Source: Tannerellaceae bacterium (GTDB lineage Bacteria; Bacteroidota; Bacteroidia; Bacteroidales; Tannerellaceae). From it: a DNA stretch of 10,752 nucleotides. Below are positions 1 through 6,810 of this stretch, one piece after another. Made by a program: the position numbers and the translations under genes. The notes beneath the pieces were generated by a model that searched no databases, was not told the origin of the DNA, and saw only the letters and a list, made by a program, of their open reading frames with translations. Within the stretch, counting starts at the first letter, position 1; every line of letters begins with the position of its first letter. The DNA lies in NCBI GenBank assembly GCA_031279915.1, contig JAITHO010000003.1, positions 1 through 10,752 of the forward strand, given 5' to 3'.

Positions 1-707
1 CCGTTGCTTTTTTGCTGGAAGGGGATGAGGCGGAAGTGGCCGTAGGCGGTGGGCATGTCGACTTCCACGCCGGGGTCGACGGTAGATTCGGTTCGGAGCC
101 TGTATGCGATGAGGTCGTGTATGGATATGATTTTTATGCCGAATCGTTCGGAGATCCGTATCAGATCCGGCAGGCGGGCCATGGTTCCGTCGTCGTTGAT
201 GATCTCGATTAAAGCGCCGGCGGGGTAGAGGCCTGCGAGGCGAGCGAGGTCGACGGCGGCTTCGGTGTGTCCGCTGCGTCGGAGCACTCCGCGCGAGCGG
301 GCTCGGAGGGGATTAATGTGTCCGGGACGGGCCAGGTCGGAGGGTAGGGTGGAGGGATCGGCGAGGGCGCGGATGGTTTGCGCTCGGTCGTACATGGAGA
401 CTCCGGTGGTGCATCCTCCTCCGATTTTGTCGACGGTGACGGTGAAGGGAGTTCCGAGCATAGAAGTGTTGACGCTCACCTGCATGTCGAGCTCGAGCTC
501 CTCGCATCGTTCTTCGGTTATGGGAGCGCAGAGCACTCCGCGTCCGTAGGTCATCATGAAGTTGACTTTCTCGGGGGAGATCTTTTCGGCGGCGATTATG
601 AAGTCACCTTCGTTCTCGCGATCTTCATCGTCGACCACTATCAGGAAGCGTCCTTGTCGGAAGTCCTCTACTGCTTCGTCTATGGTGTTGAGGCTAATCT
701 GTGTCAT
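1..707 (-). CDS. ribBA: Bifunctional riboflavin biosynthesis protein RibBA (3' part beyond the window)
   Basis: The N-terminal 235 residues are present and the gene runs off the left edge. The first ~200 residues are a 3,4-dihydroxy-2-butanone 4-phosphate synthase (RibB) domain, which makes the four-carbon precursor of riboflavin from ribulose 5-phosphate. Visible signatures are the acidic metal-binding loop [11 protein letters not shown] (26-36), YGRGVLC (54-60), [12 protein letters not shown] (98-109), [10 protein letters not shown] (127-136) and [13 protein letters not shown] (147-159). After residue ~205 the sequence [17 protein letters not shown] (214-230) is the usual opening of a GTP cyclohydrolase II (RibA) domain. 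This predicts a fused enzyme of about 400 residues in the cytoplasm. The ATG at 707 lies 3 bp after the stop of the small upstream gene, so it is probably translated from the same mRNA as the permease. No FMN riboswitch is seen directly upstream. Confidence 0.95.
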   Translation of the reverse strand, partial: MTQISLNTIDEAVEDFRQGRFLIVVDDEDRENEGDFIIAAEKISPEKVNFMMTYGRGVLCAPITEERCEELELDMQVSVNTSMLGTPFTVTVDKIGGGCTTGVSMYDRAQTIRALADPSTLPSDLARPGHINPLRARSRGVLRRSGHTEAAVDLARLAGLYPAGALIEIINDDGTMARLPDLIRISERFGIKIISIHDLIAYRLRTESTVDPGVEVDMPTAYGHFRLIPFQQKSN

Positions 708-710
708 TGC

Positions 711-1043
711 CTATCTATTTTCTTTATTTGTTTCAATTATGTTATTGAGCCCCCGGCATTGCTTTTCGCTCATGGTTGGGCGTGGAGCATCGGGGTCGTA
801 AATCATTATGAGGTCACCTTTCTTGTGGGATATCTTATCGGCGGAGATTCTGCAGCTCCCATTGCTCCAGCGATAGCGGTCTCTCTTAGTCGCATCTGCT
901 TCAAGCATGTCCGCAAGCTCCTGGCATTGCTTTTCGCTCATGGCGGGGCATGGGGATTTGCGGTCGGTGGAGATTATGAGGATCGCTTCTTGCTTGCGGT
1001 GCGTGGGCGAGGCTGCGTGGGCGAGGCGGATTGCGTGGGTCAT
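711..1043 (-). CDS. Unknown 110-residue protein with two copies of one motif
   Basis: I do not recognise a family. The ATG overlaps the permease stop as ATGA, which suggests translational coupling, and the TAG stop lies 3 bp before the ribBA start, so the gene fits tightly in the operon. The protein is an internal duplication: residues ~17-55 and ~74-110 share the pattern K-x(3)-LI-x-I-x-D-x(3)-P-x-P-x-MSEKQC-x(2)-L, with exact MSEKQC copies at 35-40 and 91-96 followed by a predicted helix rich in charged residues. At the DNA level, 21 bp (755-775 and 923-943) are identical at a spacing of 168 bp, or 56 codons. There is no signal peptide or membrane segment, so it is probably cytoplasmic. It could still be a decayed or spurious frame, but the tight spacing at both ends and the in-frame repeat favour a real gene. 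No function is assigned. Confidence 0.55.
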   Translation of the reverse strand: MTHAIRLAHAASPTHRKQEAILIISTDRKSPCPAMSEKQCQELADMLEADATKRDRYRWSNGSCRISADKISHKKGDLIMIYDPDAPRPTMSEKQCRGLNNIIETNKENR

Positions 1044-2947
1044 TGGGGATCGGTTTTTGGGATGGCTTCGATCATCTCTTTGAGCTCCTGGCTTACTTTT
1101 TTGATGGCCTTGAGGTCTTGGCGGAGTAGCTTGCGGCGGTAGAGGGCGATGAAGTACAGGGGCAAACCTGTTGGCAGAATCATTGCTCCGAGGGCCATCG
1201 CCGTTCGTCGCCCCATCTGCAATCCCAGGGGAGTGAGGGCGCCGATGATGGGATAGTCCATCAGCTTGTTCAGGACGAGGATATGGCTGGAGTTGCCGAG
1301 CTCTTCAACTATTGCTTCCATCCGCTCGGATATTTGCTCTGCCTCGGGTTCCTGGCCGCCGCGCTTCCAGTAGGATATGTATCCGGGAAATCGCCGATGC
1401 CGTTTCAGATAGCTGCCTGCCTCCGCGGCGAGGGCTTCGAGCCTATCCGGCAGCGTGGCATAGTCGGGATTATATATCACTACCTCTTTCCATATTATAT
1501 TACGTAGCTCGCGTTTGCCTATTATGCGCTTGAATACTTCTATGTATGTATCGGAATTGAGGATGGCCGAGTCGTTTATCGCCTTCCATGTCAGAAATAT
1601 TCCGATGGCGGCAAACACGGCCGAGCTGAGCCACATTCCTTCCCACACGGGCCACACGGCATCGCGGGCCATCTTACTCCCAATCGTATTCACATTATAG
1701 TAGGCGATGAATATCAAAACCGAAAGTATCACCGGCATACCGAAGCCTCCCTTGCGTATGATGGCTCCCAGTGGGGCGCCTATGAAGAAGAATACCACGC
1801 AGCCGAACGCCAGCGTGAAGCGCGTGTGCCACTCCATCATGTGCCGCCTTACCTTGATGGAATCCTGGTCGAGAGTGGCCCCGCGGAAAAAATAGTCGGC
1901 CTTATATCCCTCGAACACCCCCTTAGCGCGGCTCAAAATGCTGCCGCGGCTCTGCTCAAGCTGCTGTGCAACGATGCTGTCGAAGGGAGCCATGGCTATG
2001 CTATCCACCGCCCTCCGATCGATCACGTTAGGCACGCTGCGCTTGTATGACGTGCGATAAATGGCCTCGGCATTGATGAGCCTAACGCTGTCTAAAATAA
2101 GACTAACGGAGTCAACAAACAGGCTAAGGCTATTTATACTTTTTCCGATATACTGATTCTGGTAGTACGACTCATCCGTGCGATTAAAATTGGCGTCAAA
2201 CTCTATGAGGATCTCCTTCGTAGCGAACGTTTCCCGCCGGTACGCCACCGGTTGCGCCGCCGTTGCAGGCGATGATTGCCGCTTAAGGTTCTGAAAAGCT
2301 TCGCCATTATACAGGGTTAGCAGTAAGAAGAGTTTATTGTCGGCCATCTTTAGCCTGCCCGAATCCGCCAGAATAACCATCACGTTATTAAAACCGGCGG
2401 AGTTATCATATATCATAAGATCCTTCAGCAGCCCGGTTTGAGGATTCTTTTCGCGCACATACAGGTTGTAACCTTGGATTTCATTGAAAAACGTCTTCTC
2501 CGGAATATCCAGCTCCGGCGATTTCATCCTCATCGACATCATCAGCGACCATAGCTTAACCTGCGATACCGGCATCACCGCGTCCTGAAAGAAGAACGAT
2601 CCCACGCTAACCAGGCTCATCAGCACAATCAGCGGCCTCATTAAGCGCATCAGCGATATGCCCGCCGACTTTATCGCCAGCAATTCCAGCCGCTCGCCCA
2701 GGTTTCCAAACGTCATCAGCGATGCAAACAGTATGGCCAGCGGCAGCGACATAGGCACCAGCGACAGCGCCGCGTAGAACACCATCTCCCCCAAAACCGC
2801 CATGCTCAAGCCCTTGCCAACCATCTCGTCAACATACTTCCACAAGAATTGCATCAGCACAATGAACCAGCAGATGGCGAATGTCATCACCAAAAGCGGC
2901 AGGAATGTTTGAAGGATGAATGTATGAATGCGTTTAACTCTGAACAT
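1040..2947 (-). CDS. LptF/LptG family permease (lipopolysaccharide export, YjgP/YjgQ type)
   Basis: This 635-residue inner-membrane protein belongs to the LptF/LptG family. These proteins pair with the ATPase LptB to extract lipopolysaccharide from the inner membrane and pass it to the periplasmic bridge. The layout is typical: N-terminal membrane segments (~10-30, 50-80, 103-122) with the signature GERLELLAIKSAGIS (84-98), a periplasmic region (~125-370), then C-terminal segments (~378-395, 403-423, 438-455) opened by HTRFTLAFGCVVFFFIGAPL. Residues ~460-635 are an additional cytoplasmic region with one more hydrophobic segment (~583-602), making the protein much longer than the ~360-residue E. 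coli proteins. The ATG at 2947 is preferred over a TTG eight codons upstream: it follows AAAGG, and the candidate -7 box overlaps the TTG codon. It is the first gene of the minus-strand operon leading to ribBA. Whether it acts as LptF or LptG cannot be told. Confidence 0.9.
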   Translation of the reverse strand: MFRVKRIHTFILQTFLPLLVMTFAICWFIVLMQFLWKYVDEMVGKGLSMAVLGEMVFYAALSLVPMSLPLAILFASLMTFGNLGERLELLAIKSAGISLMRLMRPLIVLMSLVSVGSFFFQDAVMPVSQVKLWSLMMSMRMKSPELDIPEKTFFNEIQGYNLYVREKNPQTGLLKDLMIYDNSAGFNNVMVILADSGRLKMADNKLFLLLTLYNGEAFQNLKRQSSPATAAQPVAYRRETFATKEILIEFDANFNRTDESYYQNQYIGKSINSLSLFVDSVSLILDSVRLINAEAIYRTSYKRSVPNVIDRRAVDSIAMAPFDSIVAQQLEQSRGSILSRAKGVFEGYKADYFFRGATLDQDSIKVRRHMMEWHTRFTLAFGCVVFFFIGAPLGAIIRKGGFGMPVILSVLIFIAYYNVNTIGSKMARDAVWPVWEGMWLSSAVFAAIGIFLTWKAINDSAILNSDTYIEVFKRIIGKRELRNIIWKEVVIYNPDYATLPDRLEALAAEAGSYLKRHRRFPGYISYWKRGGQEPEAEQISERMEAIVEELGNSSHILVLNKLMDYPIIGALTPLGLQMGRRTAMALGAMILPTGLPLYFIALYRRKLLRQDLKAIKKVSQELKEMIEAIPKTDPQ

Positions 2948-2968
2948 GAGCCTTTGTGTTTGCAGAGG

Positions 2969-2976
2969 CAAATCTA
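2969..2976 (-). promoter_or_regulatory. Candidate -7 box upstream of the permease operon
   Basis: The minus strand reads TAGATTTG, an exact match to the Bacteroidota consensus TAnnTTTG. It would start transcription about 15 nt before the ATG at 2947. I see no convincing TTTG -33 element at the expected spacing, so this is a candidate only. Confidence 0.35.
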
Positions 2977-2979
2977 CAT

Positions 2980-3119
2980 AAAATCTTTAATAATCTTGCG
3001 GGGCCATATATATGGAATAAAATATATGTATACATAATTAGGGGTGATGCAATCCGCGAGAATTTTGCAGCTCCCATTTTGCCGGCCCCTCTTCCATCAA
3101 ATATTTTTTCTCCTCCATT
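2980..3119. other. AT-rich non-coding stretch before the repeat array
   Basis: This stretch holds no supported gene. It contains a run of alternating A and T with a perfect 12-bp palindrome, TATGTATACATA, at 3025-3036. The palindrome could be a regulator-binding site or simply chance in AT-rich DNA. Confidence 0.4.
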
Positions 3120-3815
3120 CCAACAAGGTTATTGGGCCGAAAACTTTTTTTTCACTCCACCAACCTAGGTTATTGACATGAAAATTTTGTTTTCATCCCA
3201 CCAACCTAGGTTATTGAGCTGAAAATTTTGTTTTCATCCCACCAACCTAGGTTATTGGCTTGAAAATTTTGTTTTCACTCCACCAACCTAGGATATTGAG
3301 CTGAAAATTTTGTTTTCACTCCACCAACCTAGGTTATTGGCCTGAAAACTTTTTTTTCATCCCACCAACCTGGGTTATTGGCTCGAAAAAAAAATTTTTC
3401 ACTCCACCCAAGTAAATTGGCGGCATGAAAATTTTGTTTTCATCTCACCAAAGTAAATTGGCGGGATGAAAACTTTGTATTCGCTTCACCAAAGTAAATT
3501 ATCGGGGTGAAAATTTTGTTTTCATCTCACCAAAGTAAATTGGCGGGGTGAAAATTTTGTTTTCATCTCACCAAAGTAAATTGGCGGGGTGAAAACTTTG
3601 TGTTCGCTTCACCAAAGTAAATTGGCGAGGTGAAAATTTTGTTTTCATCCCGCCAAAGTAAATTGGTGGGGCGAAAACTTTATTTTCATCACACCAAAGT
3701 AGATTGGTGTGGCGAAAACTTTATTTTCATCCCGCCAAAGTAGATTGGTGGAGTGAAAACTTTATTTTCATCCAACCAAAGTGGATAATTGGGAGCAAAA
3801 AAAGTTTTTCAGAAT
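3120..3815. repeat. 41-bp tandem repeat array, 16 units plus a degenerate 17th
   Basis: Units begin with CCAA or CCCA at 3120, 3160, 3201, 3242, 3283, 3324, 3365, 3407, 3448, 3489, 3530, 3571, 3612, 3653, 3694 and 3735, with a decayed one from 3776. Fourteen of the sixteen are exactly 41 bp; the first is 40 and the seventh 42. Subfamily A (units 1-7) begins mostly CCAACCTAGGTTATTG and contains the palindrome AACCTAGGTT. Subfamily B (units 8-16) begins CCAAAGTAAATTGG, or AGTAGATTGG in later units. Both share the core TGAAAATTTTGTTTTCA, an inverted repeat TGAAAA/TTTTCA with a 5-nt loop. As 41 is not a multiple of three and stop codons interrupt, the array is not coding. There are no unique spacers, so it is not CRISPR. 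It fills the region between two divergent genes. Its role is unknown. Confidence 0.95.
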
Positions 3816-3937
3816 TTGGTGGTATGATTTTGGGGATAAAAAATTTTGGGAGAAATATGTGGGCGATAAATTGGGGAGGAAAATTTGCAAGAGATATTAG
3901 ACTTGGGGATGAGGCGGGAATTTTGCTTTCACTTCCT
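3816..3937. other. Decayed repeat-related non-coding sequence upstream of ychF
   Basis: No gene is supported here. The sequence keeps the GGGG- and AAAATTTT-rich composition of the array. The fragment GGAATTTTGCTTTCACTTCC (3917-3936) resembles the core of a repeat unit, which suggests the array once extended closer to ychF. Confidence 0.5.
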
Positions 3938-3945
3938 TACCTTTG
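3938..3945 (+). promoter_or_regulatory. Candidate -7 box of ychF
   Basis: TACCTTTG matches TAnnTTTG exactly and would place the transcript start about 27 nt before the ATG at 3979. The nearest upstream TTTG (3922-3925) is only 12 bp away, closer than the usual 19-21 bp, so the -33 element is not convincing. Confidence 0.35.
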
Positions 3946-3978
3946 GCCTCTCAAAATCATAATAAAAAAAATAATTAT

Positions 3979-5082
3979 ATGGGATTACAATGTGGTATTG
4001 TCGGGCTGCCGAACGTGGGGAAGTCCACTCTCTTCAACTGTTTGTCAAGCGGAAAGGCGCAGTCGGCCAACTTTCCTTTTTGCACAATAGAGCCAAACGT
4101 GGGCGTCATCACGGTGCCCGACGAGCGTTTGTCGGCATTGGCCGAGCTTGTTCATCCGCAGAAAATTGTTCCTACAACTGTGGAGATTGTAGACATCGCC
4201 GGGCTTGTCAAGGGGGCAAGCCGGGGGGAGGGCCTCGGCAATAAATTCCTCGCAAATATTCGCGAAACCGATGCCATCATTCATGTGCTGCGATGCTTTG
4301 AGGATGAGAATATCGTGCATGTCGACGGGCGGATCGATCCCGTTCGCGACAAGGAAATCATTGATGCCGAGCTCCAGATAAAAGATTTGGAGACGGTAGA
4401 GAGCCGCATCTCGAAGGTTCAAAAACAGGCGCAAACGGGAGGCGACAAGGCGGCTCGGCTGCAATTCGACGTGCTATCGCGCTATCGCGAAGCCTTGCTG
4501 CAGGGCCGTAGCGCGCGGACGGTAGCTTTCGACACCAAAGACGAGCAGCGCATTGCGCAGGAGCTGTATCTGCTCACGGCCAAGCCCGTTCTGTATGTTT
4601 GCAACGTTGATGAGGCATGCGCTTCGGAGGGCAACGATTTGGTGGAGGCTGTTCGGGCGGCGGCGCGGGATGAGGATGCCGAGATACTGGTGCTGGCGGC
4701 TAAGCTGGAGAGTGAAATTGCCGAGTTCGACTCGTACGAGGAGCGGCAGTTGTTCCTCGCCGAAATCGGGCTGGCCGAGTCGGGGGTGAATCGCCTTATA
4801 AAATCAGCCTACAAGCTGCTTCGGCTCGAAACCTTCCTCACGGCCGGCCCGCAGGAGGTTCGTGCCTGGACGTATCCCCGTGGCAGCAAAGCTCCGCAAT
4901 GCGCCGGCGTGATTCACTCCGACTTCGAGAAAGGCTTCATCCGGGCCGAGGTGATAAAATATGAGGACTACATCCGCTACGGATCGGAGGCCGCCGTTCG
5001 CGAGGCCGGACGGATGGGCGTTGAAGGCAAAGACTACGTAGTTAAGGACGGCGATGTTATGCACTTCCGCTTTAATGTGTGA
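3979..5082 (+). CDS. ychF: Redox-regulated ATPase YchF (OLA1 family, TRAFAC class P-loop)
   Basis: This 367-residue protein is close to the usual family length (E. coli YchF has 363). It is a cytoplasmic nucleotidase of the Obg-related group that binds ribosomes and prefers ATP to GTP. The Walker A/G1 motif is GLPNVGKST (9-17) and G3 is [10 protein letters not shown] (72-81). The G4 position reads NVDE (209-212) rather than NKxD, which is the family's known basis for ATP preference. His114 sits in the NIVHV loop, where the family has its proposed catalytic histidine. A coiled-coil insertion covers ~128-180, and the C-terminal TGS domain ends in the typical [12 protein letters not shown]. The ATG at 3979 gives the family start [16 protein letters not shown] 12 codons upstream would add a Lys/Asn-rich tail not seen in the family and overlaps the candidate promoter. 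Divergent from the permease operon, it is followed after 73 nt by the DUF2442 gene. Confidence 0.97.
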   Translation: MGLQCGIVGLPNVGKSTLFNCLSSGKAQSANFPFCTIEPNVGVITVPDERLSALAELVHPQKIVPTTVEIVDIAGLVKGASRGEGLGNKFLANIRETDAIIHVLRCFEDENIVHVDGRIDPVRDKEIIDAELQIKDLETVESRISKVQKQAQTGGDKAARLQFDVLSRYREALLQGRSARTVAFDTKDEQRIAQELYLLTAKPVLYVCNVDEACASEGNDLVEAVRAAARDEDAEILVLAAKLESEIAEFDSYEERQLFLAEIGLAESGVNRLIKSAYKLLRLETFLTAGPQEVRAWTYPRGSKAPQCAGVIHSDFEKGFIRAEVIKYEDYIRYGSEAAVREAGRMGVEGKDYVVKDGDVMHFRFNV

Positions 5083-5155
5083 AGGCCATCCCCCGAAAAA
5101 TTATGCAGCCGCTACGATAGCATATATCCGTCAAACAATAAAAAAAGCAAGCGCA

Positions 5156-5443
5156 ATGATTTCGAAACCGGTATCCGTAAAAGCATTAGAAGGCTATGCC
5201 ATTCATGTATGCTTTGCAGATGGCCTTCAGGGCGTAGTCGACCTGTCGCATTTAGCCCACGAAGGAATTTTCAAGGCATGGGACGCAAATGATTTGTTCC
5301 GCCGCGTTCATATCAACGAGTATGGGGCAATAGCATGGGATGAAAATTTAGATATCTGCCCCGACAGCCTGTATTTAAGGTTGAAAGGAATGAGCTTCGA
5401 CGAATGGAAGCATCAAAGTATGGACGCCTATGCCACAAATTAG
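5156..5443 (+). CDS. DUF2442 domain protein
   Basis: This 95-residue cytoplasmic protein matches the DUF2442 pattern across nearly its whole length: IHVCFADGLQGVVDLSHL (17-34), GIFKAW, then a central strand followed by GAIAWDENLDICPDSLYLRL. Members of this family are often encoded beside a DUF4160 protein in pairs proposed to be toxin-antitoxin-like. No DUF4160 gene is present on either side here, so this copy is an orphan. The ATG at 5156 was chosen because the 34 codons upstream in the same frame overlap the end of ychF and do not resemble the family. It may be cotranscribed with ychF; I see no clear promoter in the 73-nt gap. Biochemical function is unknown. Confidence 0.8.
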   Translation: MISKPVSVKALEGYAIHVCFADGLQGVVDLSHLAHEGIFKAWDANDLFRRVHINEYGAIAWDENLDICPDSLYLRLKGMSFDEWKHQSMDAYATN

Positions 5444-5518
5444 CAAGTTCTTCGGAATAATCATCCGCATGTTTTTTGACGATCATAAGCCTCCGCCCTA
5501 TCTGCCCACAAACAAATA

Positions 5519-5566
5519 AAAGCAAAAGCGTGCAGTCACAACCGAGGGTTCGCACGCTTTTGCTTT
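5519..5566. terminator. Strong bidirectional hairpin terminator between convergent genes
   Basis: A perfect 15-bp inverted repeat, AAAGCAAAAGCGTGC (5519-5533) and GCACGCTTTTGCTTT (5552-5566), is separated by 18 nt. The arm ends are A-rich on one side and T-rich on the other, so a U-rich 3' arm appears in either direction. It lies between the DUF2442 gene (plus) and the serine hydrolase gene (minus), where a shared terminator is expected. Confidence 0.8.
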
Positions 5567-5688
5567 ATCTATGATAACAGGCCCACCAGGCCCGCCGCCA
5601 TTGCTTCATCCCCCGCAAAAGGAAGAGGAGCTACCCTCACGAACCGCTCCCCTCTTTCATCTGAATTAATTTAAACCTAAAAAAGAAA

Positions 5689-6756
5689 TTAGTTAAAGCT
5701 TGGGAGCAAATACTCCCATATTCGATTGAGCTCATCCTGCATGTCGTTAACCTTAGCGGTCACGGCAATTACGGCATCTTGCTCCGGAAGGATGAGGATG
5801 TACTGGCCAAAAGCTCCGTCGGCCCTGAATGAGTTATGCCGGCTGCGCCACATTTGGTATCCGTATCCAAGTATCCAGTCCTTGTTCTTGAGATCTGGGG
5901 TTATTTGTTCGGGACGCATGCCGGATGGCATAGATTGAACCTGAGCGGCAGTGGCTTCGTCGAACCATGCCGCGGGCAGGAGCTGCTTTCCCTGCCACAT
6001 ACCTTTCTGCAAAATAAAGAGGCCCATCTTTGCCAGGTCTTCAGTCTTGAGCGACAATCCCCAGCCTCCGAGGTTGATGCCCTGCGGACTGTCATCCCAT
6101 GTCGCTCCTGTTATTGCAAGCGGTGTGAAGAGCCGCGGCGTTAGGTAGTCGAGCAACTTCTCGCCCGTGGCCTTCTGGATGATTGCCGAGAGCATGTATG
6201 TGCCAAGGCTGTTGTATACGAAGAACGTTCCGGGCTTATGTACGAAGGGAGCTGCAAGGAATCCTTCTACCCAGTCGATATCGGGCTTGTCGCGCGGGGC
6301 GGTGGGTTCCACGTCGTGCCCTCCCGACATGGTGAGCAGATCCTTAATTGTTAGGGCTTGCAGGTTGTCGCTTACTTCGGGTGGCAGCTTGTCGGGGAAG
6401 AAGCTGATGACCTTGTCAGACAGGCTGAGCTTTCCTTCGGCAACAGCAAATCCGATGGCCGTAGCCGTAAAAGTTTTGCTAACCGACCATAGGGCATGAG
6501 GCTTGTCGGGAGCATTGTCGCCAAACCAATGTTCGGCCACAACCTTGCCGTGGCGAACGATCATGATGCTGTGGATGTCTTCATTTGCTTCCTTTACGGA
6601 TGCCAGATACTTGTCGATAGCTTCCTGGCTAACATTTTCGGCAGCCGGAGCGCTTCTTGGCAGCGATGTGCCTCCATTTCCTGCAGGTGCGCAGGCTGCT
6701 GCTATCAGAGCGATGAGCCCCAAAGCAGCGATGATTCGATTGATACAGATTTTCAT
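5689..6756 (-). CDS. Serine hydrolase lipoprotein, class C beta-lactamase/PBP fold (shorter paralogue)
   Basis: This 355-residue predicted lipoprotein has a hydrophobic signal ending in LIAAAC, with Cys22 as the lipidation site. The rest is a beta-lactamase-fold serine hydrolase (PF00144 type). Such proteins include D-aminopeptidases, esterases and penicillin-binding-like enzymes as well as class C beta-lactamases. The nucleophile motif is S91-V-S-K94 in WSVSKTFTATAIG. The second motif reads Y181-N-S183 where many relatives have YxN. The third region is RADGAFGQYILILP (311-324). The length fits a catalytic domain with little else. It is strongly similar along its length to the hydrolase encoded upstream, so the two arose by duplication. 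The gap between them is 54 nt with no clear promoter, so it is probably the last gene of the operon. True beta-lactamase activity should not be assumed. Substrate is unknown; location is probably periplasm or outer membrane. Confidence 0.88.
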   Translation of the reverse strand: MKICINRIIAALGLIALIAAACAPAGNGGTSLPRSAPAAENVSQEAIDKYLASVKEANEDIHSIMIVRHGKVVAEHWFGDNAPDKPHALWSVSKTFTATAIGFAVAEGKLSLSDKVISFFPDKLPPEVSDNLQALTIKDLLTMSGGHDVEPTAPRDKPDIDWVEGFLAAPFVHKPGTFFVYNSLGTYMLSAIIQKATGEKLLDYLTPRLFTPLAITGATWDDSPQGINLGGWGLSLKTEDLAKMGLFILQKGMWQGKQLLPAAWFDEATAAQVQSMPSGMRPEQITPDLKNKDWILGYGYQMWRSRHNSFRADGAFGQYILILPEQDAVIAVTAKVNDMQDELNRIWEYLLPSFN

Positions 6757-6810
6757 TTGAATGTTTTTGAATTATAGGTTATGAATGAGATATGCGATAT
6801 GAACCGGATT

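Noticed and set aside
378..1142. 254-codon plus-strand open frame
   Set aside because: It is antisense to ribBA, the small duplicated gene and the permease end, which have clear family matches or operon spacing. Its own translation resembles nothing and has no promoter.
3120..3815. CRISPR array
   Set aside because: The units are contiguous and similar over their full 41 bp. There are no unique spacers between constant repeats and no cas genes in the window.
3943..3978. TTG start extending ychF by 12 codons
   Set aside because: The family begins at MGLQCGIVG, and the TTG lies inside the candidate -7 box.
3704..4090. 128-codon plus-strand open frame over the end of the array
   Set aside because: It translates repeat units in one frame and then overlaps ychF out of frame. 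A 41-bp period cannot keep a reading frame.
5054..5155. Upstream start for the DUF2442 gene
   Set aside because: The extra 34 codons overlap the end of ychF and do not match the family; the ATG at 5156 starts just before the domain.
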